In this document: piece by piece, positions 55,501-64,000 of the stretch
How positions within the stretch are numbered: position 1 is the first letter of the stretch
How the letters are laid out: the number at the start of each line of letters is the position of its first letter
Source: Fusarium oxysporum f. sp. lycopersici 4287
Lineage: Eukaryota; Ascomycota; Sordariomycetes; Hypocreales; Nectriaceae
Assembly: GCF_000149955.1 (NCBI RefSeq)
Contig: NC_030998.1
Location: 186,001-250,000, forward strand
Direction: 5' to 3'
Length of the DNA: 64,000 bases
Translations under genes and position numbers: made by a program
The notes under the pieces: model-generated
The model's database searches: none
What the model was told of the DNA's origin: nothing
Seen by the model: the letters and a program-made list of their open reading frames with translations, nothing else

Positions 55501-58500
55501 AATGATGATGGGTCGTATACGACGCTGGGACGACAGGATACGCAGATTAAGATCCGTGGACAGAGAGTTGAGGTTGATGAGATTGAGTATCACATCACTC
55601 GTCATCCTTCTTCCATCCAGGCTGTTGTTCTGTACGTTCATGGCCAGCTTGTCGCTGCGTTCAGTCTCCCTAGCGATGGTGCTGCGTACAGCGGTGCTGC
55701 GTTGGATGGCGAGAACGCCGTTGACAAACCAGCTGCTATGCTTGTAGCTTCTGAGGTCCAGCTCTACCTGTCGCAGTATGTTCCTGACTACATGATTCCT
55801 CGACTCTGGATTCCGATGGCGAGCTTGCCCATCAATTCATCCGGCAAAGCTGACCGACGTCGCATTTCCGAATGGATCAAGAATCTCGATCTGTCTTCTT
55901 ACTCTGACCTGGAGCACCAAGTCGAAGATGGTCTCCAGGTAACATTCTCAGAGCGACAGCTCCGAGAAATCTGGAGCAGCGTCTTGAACAAGCCCATCAA
56001 TCACATCAGCTACCGTCGCTCATTCCTCTCCCTCGGCGGTGACTCCATCACAGCGATGCAAGTCGTTTCAGCCTGTCGCAAGCAAGGCCTCATCGTAACA
56101 GTGCGACAAATCCTCCAGAGCCCTGCCATCTCCGAACTTGCGCTGCGTGTCAAAGAGGCAAGCGACAAAATGGGCGACGAGCAACTCCCAATTGAGATCC
56201 CCGATGAGCCATTTGGCCTCTCACCCGCGCAGAAGATGTTCTTCCAAGACATTGCTCCCTCAGGTCTACGAGCCGATGGACCTCATCGCTTCAATCAAAG
56301 CGTCTGCTTCCGCATTCCTCAGAACGTTGCGGCAAACACTGTTGCTCGCGCGATTGAAGCCATCGTCACCAAGCACGCTATGCTTCGCGCGCGCTTCCAG
56401 ACTGATCAGGACAGTAGTCAAGGTTGGCAGCAGCGTGTTGAGAAGCAGATCATGGGGTCTTATCGCTTTCAGACTCACAAGGTCAGCGACGATGCTGCGA
56501 CAGAGGATATTATCCGTCACTCGCAAGGGTCTTTGGATCTTGAGTATGGGCCTGTTTTCGCTGTTGACGTATTTGAGATGGACGATGGACAGTTGATCAA
56601 TTTGACTGCGCACCACCTTGTCATCGATCTCATGTCTTGGAGAATCCTTGCAGCTGATCTAGAGCATTTCTTGCGCTTTGAGACGCTGCAGCCTTCTATG
56701 TCGCTGCCTTTCCCGACTTGGTCCAAGGCTCTTATGAACCAGGCCAAGACTGTTGCTGCGCCTGAGGACACGGTGATTGATACTTGGTCTTACTGGAGTC
56801 TTGAGCCTGGCTCTTTTGTTCGCGAAGACCAGATTGTTGAGACTCTGACCATTGATGCAGACACCAGCGCTCAATTGCTGGGCCCTGCCAACGAGTCCCT
56901 GCATACTGGCGTCACAGACATTCTTCTCGCTGCTCTACACCAATCCTTCGCGGATGTTTTTACCGACCGATCGGCACCGACGATCCACGTTGAAGGTCAC
57001 GGCCGAGATGCGGGCGGTGATGTCTCCGAGACAGTTGGCTGGTTCACCACCGTAACTCCCCTCCAGGTCTCATATACCAGCAACACTGCCTTCATCTCCA
57101 TCCTCCAACAAGTCAAGGACTTCCGCAAGCTCAACGCAGATAACACTGCAACCGAGTTCGCAGCCAAGTACAAGTCCTCATCCACCACTGGAACCTCTCC
57201 CCAGAATCTCATTGAGATTCTCTTCAATTACCACGGTCAATTCCAACAGCTCGATAGTGCGGATGGTCTTCTCAGTATTCACAAGCTTCACTCATCCGAG
57301 ACTTCAATCGGCGATAAAGTTCGACAACAAGCCGCCATCACAATTGAAGTCTCCGTCGATGCGGGTTGTGTTACTATCAGTGTAGGTTTCAGCCGTCGCA
57401 TGCCAAAGGGCGATGATGTTCGACGATGGTTACAGCGCTATGGAGAGGGTATTACCTCTGCGGTAAGTGAGCTAATGTATACAGAACGAACCGCCACAGC
57501 GAGTGATTATCCGCTTTCGCATTTGAGCAGCACCGACCTTGTTGCGCTGAAGAAGCATATTCTCGAACCGACTAACATTAGCTGGGATGCTGTTGTGGAT
57601 ATCCTGCCTTGTTCTTCTACGCAGCAGGGTATTTTTATCAGTCAATTGAAGTCGCCTACTACATACCGATTGAGACAGACATGTCGCGTCATACCTACAG
57701 ACTCTCAGAGTGTGGATGTCAAGAGGCTTGGAGATGCCTGGCGACAAGTCGTCAGCAATCACTCCATCATGCGCACCATCTTCACCATGGTTCCCTTCAA
57801 CGACCGATTCTACCAAGTCGTTCTCAAGTCCGTTGAGCCCGACATCCGCTTCATCACTTGTTCCTCTGAGACAGAGGTTCAAGAGTGTATTGCAAGCCAT
57901 GCGCTTATGGAGGATCATCTCGGTCGGCCATCGCATCGCTTCTTGGTTATCTCGACAGAAGACGGCCATGTATACGGACACTTTGAGATCAGCCATGCAC
58001 TCGTTGACGCATCATCCGTTCAGCTTCTCGTCAACACCCTCCTCCAAGCTTACGAGGGCGCTGCAAACATTTCTGGCTCTGACTACGGTACTTACATCTC
58101 GTTCCTAGAGCAAGGCTCCGAGGAAGACGACTTGCGCTACTGGGAGAAGCGTCTAGCCACCGTTGAGCCATGTCAACTCCAACTCGGCGAGGACCTCACC
58201 ACCTCCGAAGAAGACGTGGGCCATTCCGTATCCACAGCGATGCAGGGCATGACCACCCTCCAGAAACTCTGCCAATCCAACGACATCACCCCCGCCAACG
58301 TGCTCCAACTCGCCTGGGCTCTCGTCCTTTCCTCCCGCACACAGCTTGATGAAGTATGCTTCGGCTATCTCTCCAGTGGACGAGACATTCCCATCGATGG
58401 GGCAGATACCCTCGTTGGACCGATGATCAACATGATCGTCTGCAACATTGCGCTCGACTATTCTCAAAGCTGTGTTGATGCGATGAAGGATATACAAGAT

Positions 58501-61500
58501 CGCTTCCTCGACAGCTTTGAGCATCAGCGCGTGTCTTTGGCGACTATTCAGCATTCGCTGTCGAGTTCCCAGCAATCCCTCTTCAACACGACTGTCTCTT
58601 ACGTTCGGGCTCCAAATTTGAGTGGTGGGGCGCGCAGCATCCAGTCTATTCGCTTGGAGAGGATTGCAGCTGATGAGTCCACCGAGTATGACTTCAATCT
58701 CAGCATGTTAGAGACCGAGAGCGGCATCGACATCGCACTGCAGTACCTCCCTGGCGCCGCTTCCACAAAGACAGCCCAACGTCTTCTCAATCACCTCAAG
58801 CATGTTGTTCAGGTTCTCAGCACCAGTGAGACTACCTCTCTCCTGGGCGATCTCGATCTTGTCCCCGCAGAAGACAAGCAGACCATGACGGCTATCAACC
58901 GTGAGGTTCCAAAGTCTCTCGACTCTTGCGTCCATCTCCTCGTCCAGGAAATGACCAATCGCCAACCCAACGCCCTTGCCTTCCAAGCATGGGACGGATC
59001 ACTGACCTACCGCGAACTTGACCTCGCCGCTAGCACCTTGGCCAAGCACCTCATGACAAATCTCAACGTTGGGCCAGAAGTCATGGTAGGTATCTGCATG
59101 GACAAGTCCATCTGGGCAGCCATGTCAATGCTCGCAGTCCTCAAAGCCGGCGGTGTCGTTCTCCCACTAGGAGTCCAACAGCCTCTTTCTCGACTCCAGA
59201 CCATCCTCAAGGATACGCAAGCTTCTGTTATCCTCGTTGATGCAAAACAGAAGGCTCATCTGGCTGGTGTCGACTCAGAGCTCATTGAAGTCAACCACCA
59301 ATTCACGGATGGTCTTGTCCCTGCTGAATTCGGGTTCTCCAACCCTGATGTGCAGCCTGATAATGCTGCTTGGGTCGTGTACACTTCTGGAAGTACTGGT
59401 GTGCCGAAGGGTGTTGTGTTGCAGCACTATGCGTTGTGTACTAGTATGCGATCGCATGGCGCAGCATTCAGCCTCGTTCCCTCGTCTCGCGTGCTGCAGT
59501 TTGCTGCATATACATTTGACGTTACTATCCAAGAGACATTTACGACGCTTTACTATGGAGGTTGTGTGTGTATTCCTTCAGAGGAGGAACGTCTCAATGA
59601 CCTGGAGGGATGTATCGTGTCCATGGACGTCAACTTCGTCTCCCTGACCTCAACAGTCGCTGGCTTGTTGTCACCGTCCAAGATGCCGCTGGTCAAGACT
59701 CTAATCCTGATTGGCGAGCCAGTCAAGCCTTCAGTCTTGGATCTTTGGATGCCACAGGCAGCATGCTTGGATGCATACGGACCATCCGAGTGCAGTATCC
59801 AGAGTGCCATCTCCCCCGAACCAATGACAGATCGTCGCCAAGCCATGATCTTGGGTACACCATTAGAGTCTTGCCGCTTCTGGGTCGTTGACTACCGCGA
59901 CTACAACAAGTTGTGCCCCGTTGGTGTACCAGGTGAACTCCTCATTGAAGGTCCTCATCTCGCACGCGAGTATCTCAACGACGCCACCAAGACCGCCAAC
60001 TCTTTCATCACTGATCCTGCTTTCCTTGCCGATCTTGGTCTCGAGTCTACCGGCCGTCGTATGTATCGCGCCGGTGACTTGGTGCGACAAAATGACGATG
60101 GAACATACTCCAACCTAGGCCGACGCGATCAACAGATCAAGATTCGCGGCAAGCGTGTTGAAGTCGGCGAGATTGAGTATCACATCTCACGCCATTCATC
60201 CGGCATTCGCGCCTGTGTCGTCTTTACCACCAGTGGATCCAGTGATGGTCAGCTCGTTACAGCATTCAGTGTTCCTCACGATGACAAGGCTGCGCACGAT
60301 GAGACAGCGTACAACGGCATCGCTGGTCGTGATGGAATCGATATAACAGCTGCACTACTCCTCGCCTCCGAGATTCAGATGTATCTCTCGCAGCATATCC
60401 CCGACTACATGATTCCTCGTCTCTGGATCCCGATGACTACACTACCCATCAACTCGTCCGGCAAAGCTGATCGCCGAGCTGTAACGGAGTGGATCAACAG
60501 TCTAAGCCCAACCGAGCTGGCATCTTATTCTGAGCTTGAGAGCGCTGCTGAGGAAGCATCGCTCAATGTCACTCCCACCGAACAGAAGCTCCGCGAGATC
60601 TGGAGCTCTGTTCTCAACGTCCCTAATGTCGGCTACAGACGATCCTTCATGTCGCTTGGTGGCGACTCCATTACTGCTATGCAAGTCGTCTCTGCATGCC
60701 GTGAAATCGGGGTTCTCGTAACTGTTCGCGACATTCTTCAGAGTCCTGCTATTTCAGACCTTGCGACACGCGTCAAAGCTAGTGAAGGCGAGGTCTTCTC
60801 TGCTGAGATCCCAGATGGACCTTTTGAGCTTTCGCCTGCCCAGACGATGTTCTTTGAGGACATTGCACCAGCTGGACTCAAGTCGGAGGGATCGTTCCGC
60901 TTCAATCAGAGCGTTTGCTTCCGTCTCCAATCTGAGGGACGCATTAGTGAGGAGTCTGTCGCTAAGGCTATCGAGGCTGTAGTGACGAAGCATGCTATGC
61001 TACGCTCTCGCTTTGTATCTCAAGACCAAGGATACCAGCAGTGGATTGAGAAGCAAGTCCCCGGTTCGTACAGGTTTAAGTCTCACAACGCCGACGATGA
61101 TACCGCTGTGCAAGCGATCATGCTCGAGTCGCAGAGCACTCTTGATCTCGAACACGGCCCAGTCTTTGCAGCCGAGTTCATCCAGACTCCAGATCGCCAG
61201 CTTCTCTTCCTGACTGCACACCATCTCGTCATTGATCTCATGTCATGGCGAATCATCGCCAAGGACCTGGAGCAGATTCTCCAGAGTGGTTCAATGGTTA
61301 CTGCGCAGTCTCTTCCATTCCCGACATGGAGCAACGCCGTACTCCAGCAGGCTCAGTCAATTGACTCTGTCACTGAGGCTGACACCGCGGCATCGTGGTC
61401 TTACTGGGGTCTTCAGCCAGGCGAGTACATCACAGAAGATCAGATCTTTGAGACTGTCAAATTAGATGAGCAGGTCACATCTCAACTCCTCGGTCCAGCC

Positions 61501-64000
61501 AACGAGCCTTTACGCTCCGGTGTCGCAGACATCCTTCTTGCCGCCCTATCAACCTCATTCCGCCACTCTTTCGCCGATCGCGCCGGTCCCTCCATCTTCA
61601 TCGAAGGTCACGGCCGCGACACTCAAGCTCTGGACATTAACTACGATCTCTCCGACACAGTGGGTTGGTTCACAACCGTCACACCTCTCAACATCTCAGA
61701 CAACGCCACCTTCATTTCCACCCTACGTCAAGTCAAGGATCTTCGTAAACTCAACTCTGGTCGTGAAGTCCTCGACTTTGTATCCCAGCGTTCAGGACCA
61801 ATTGAAGTTCTGTTCAATTACCATGGTCAATTTCAGCAGCTTCAGCGCTCTGATGGTCTTCTCACTCTTGACAAGCTTCATCAGTCTGTTGGACAACTTG
61901 ATGCTTCTGTTGGTGGCAAAGTCCGACAACATGCTGCTCTCAGCGTTGAGGTGTCAATCGATGATGCGGGCAAGACGCATCTCATGGTTGGCTATCCTCG
62001 TCATAGTCCCAAGAGTCAAGCTATCCGCGATTGGCTTGGACAGTATGCGCGTGCTATCACGCAAGGCGTTCAAGAGCTGGTCATTTCTGAGCCGATGTGT
62101 ACGATCAGTGATTTCCTTCTCGCTCAACTGACCAACGACGACCTCGACACGCTGTACCAGTACTGTCTCACGCCAGGTTCCATTTCCTGGGCGAATGTCG
62201 AGAACGTTCTTCCATGTTCGCCCATTCAACAGGGTATTCTTCTCAGTCAATTGAGAGCTCCCTCCCGATACCGTCTCAAGCAGACTTGTCGCATTCTCCC
62301 CGCCGATCCTTCATCACCCGTCGACATTGCGCGACTCGCAAATGCCTGGCGACAAGTCGTTGGACAACATTCCATCATGCGAACCATATTCACTGGCGCC
62401 TTGTCGCACCACGATCGCTTCTACCAGGTCGTTCTCAAGGCGCTGGAAGCTGACATTCAGATCATTGAGCCATGTTCCAGCGATGAGGAAGTCCAGCGAT
62501 TCATCAAGCACCACGCCTTACTCCATGATCCCGTCGGACGTCCTTCGCACCGCTTCCTCATCATCCCCACCGTCGATGGTCATGTTTTCGGCCATTTCGA
62601 GATCAGCCATGCTCTGGTCGACGCTTCTTCCGTTCAACTCCTCGTGAACGACCTACTCGGAGCTTACGAGTCTGTCTCGCCCACCAAAACATCAATCTCT
62701 CTGTCGCGCAACTCCGACTACGGCAGCTACGTCTCCTTCCTCGAGCAACACCGTCACTCCGAACAAGAAGATCTCCAGTACTGGAAAGATCTTCTCGAGA
62801 CTGCAGAGCCATGCCATCTTCAACTCGGCCAACAACAGCACGACACCTCGGAGATGGAAACAGGCCACGCCGTCACAGCTCACATCCCCGATGTCTCTGT
62901 CCTTCGTGACATGTGTCGCAACTACAACGTCACCGCTGCAAACGTTGCTCAATTAGCTTGGGCATTGGTGCTAGCTTCGCGCGTGGAGCTGAACCAGATT
63001 TGCTTCGGATACCTTTCCAGCGGCCGTGACATTCCAATCGATGGTGTTGAGAGGCTCGTTGGACCTATGATCAATATGATGATCTGCTATGTCCAATTGG
63101 ACTATAACTCCACCACTGTTGATGTCATCCGACAAATTCAGGATCGGTTCTTCAAAGGGTTTGATCACCAGCGTGCTTCGTTGGCGTCAATTCAGCATTC
63201 TCTCCAGGGAACACAGCAGCAGACACTCTTCAACACCACCGTTTCATACACCCGTGCACTAAACATGGACGGTGCCACAGAGAACAACTCTATTAAGCTT
63301 GAGCGCGCATCAGCCGATGAATCAACAGAGTATGACTTCAACCTAAGCATTCTCGAGAATGATCAGAGCCTCGACCTTGTTCTTCAATACATCCCCGGCG
63401 TCGCAAGCCACGAAGTCGCCCAGCGTCTGCTCAACCAGCTCAAGCATGTCATCCAGGTCCTCAGCCAACACACAACCTCCACCCTCGCTGATCTCGACCT
63501 CGTACCAACGGAGGAGAAACATGCTATCGTAGCTAAGAACAGAGACGCCCCAGCTCCCGTCGCTTCAACCATTCATGCTTTATTCCACGAGGTTTATGAG
63601 CGTCGACCAGATGAGATGGCCGTCTACGCATGGGATGGCGTCATGACTTTCCGAGAGTTGGAAGTCGCTGCTGGCAATCTCGCTGGCTATCTCATGGACC
63701 TTGGTGTTGGGCCGGAGATCATGGTTGGTATCTGCATGGATAAGTCAAGGTGGGCTGTTGTCGCGATGTTGGCTGTGCTCAAAGCAGGTGGTGTTGTGTT
63801 GCCGATGGGCGTGCAGCAGCCGTTACCCCGAGTGCAGACTATCATCACCGATACCAAGGCCCCAATCATCCTCGTCGATGACAAACAACTCGAGCGTCTT
63901 GCAGAAACAGGTCCTCGTCTCATCAAAGTCGACGCTGCGCTTCAAAACAACCTCAAGCCCAGCACAGCTGTCTGCTCTACCGCCACTACCGACAACGCTG
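52583..64000 (+). CDS. Nonribosomal peptide synthetase, T-C-A-T-E-C-A-T-E-C-A..., 3' end outside window
   Basis: Exon 1 (52583-54058) and exon 2 (54112 to beyond 64000) share one long open frame after a 53-base intron. A free T domain opens the protein (GGDSL, Ser at 52697). Then C1 (about 52990-54290; SHAVIDG), A1 (about 54340-55890; YTSGSTGTPKG at 54799, YRTGDLV, NSSGKADR), T1 (GGDSI, Ser at 56044), E1 (about 56200-57460; HHLVIDLMSW), C2 (about 57590-58830; SHALVDA), A2 (about 58920-60500), T2 (Ser at 60667), E2 (about 60815-62080), C3 (about 62200-63480; SHALVDA) and the start of A3. E domains after modules 1 and 2 predict two D-residues. C domains keep the catalytic second His but lack the first. 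My reading of binding-pocket residues is DVQSIMSIY (A1) and DVQSIIAIQ (A2); I cannot assign substrates. The leading T without an A domain implies acyl loading in trans. Confidence 0.93.

Noticed and set aside
54224..63926. Numerous short ORFs within the NRPS on both strands
   Set aside because: All are shadows of the single long NRPS frame, which stays open to the window end and carries every domain motif.
1..64000. CRISPR arrays, rRNA genes, telomeric repeats, complete transposase genes
   Set aside because: None seen; the organism is eukaryotic and no long terminal repeats or transposase motifs were recognised.

Overview
The window looks like a filamentous ascomycete, most probably Fusarium. 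Genes are split by many short introns (mostly 45-60 bp, with CTAAC-like branch sites). Zn2Cys6, LaeA-like and large PKS/NRPS genes are dense, and AT-rich gene-poor stretches suggest an accessory or subtelomeric location. Species is not assigned from sequence alone.

Left part (1-27.7 kb): the 3' portion of a monocarboxylate-type MFS transporter is followed by a same-strand row of tiny cysteine-rich genes (1.6-4.6 kb; four intact members and one truncated) that share one cysteine pattern and the start Met-Cys. Then comes a compact biosynthetic block. It holds a class V PLP enzyme, a Zn2Cys6 regulator, a 14-exon ABCC exporter, a highly reducing PKS (KS-AT-DH-MT-ER-KR-ACP) and a LaeA-like methyltransferase. 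The PKS carries a tight cluster of frameshifts in its AT domain and an ER domain without a recognisable NADPH motif.

Middle part (27.7-44.9 kb): AT-rich DNA with a 198-base assembly gap, then scattered genes: a threonine-dehydratase-like protein lacking the PLP lysine, a secreted AttH/kievitone-hydratase-like protein, a small conserved protein, an FMO-type monooxygenase, a MARVEL-like membrane protein that runs into AT-rich DNA, a secreted cupin and a pyruvate-decarboxylase-type ThDP enzyme. A decayed duplicated fragment, nested inverted repeats and a G-quadruplex-like run lie near 37.5-38.6 kb.

Right part (44.9-64 kb): a secreted cysteine-rich protein with a Kex2-like KR-EA site, a cytochrome P450, a C2H2-type zinc-finger protein and the first 11.4 kb of a large NRPS (T-C-A-T-E-C-A-T-E-C-A, continuing beyond the window). 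The free N-terminal T domain suggests that the first acyl unit is supplied in trans. The PKS is an obvious candidate, which would give an acylated peptide with D-residues, exported by the ABCC pump. The 27 kb separation and the PKS lesions make this a hypothesis. Candidate promoter repeats (TGATCC type) lie upstream of both the ABC transporter and the NRPS.
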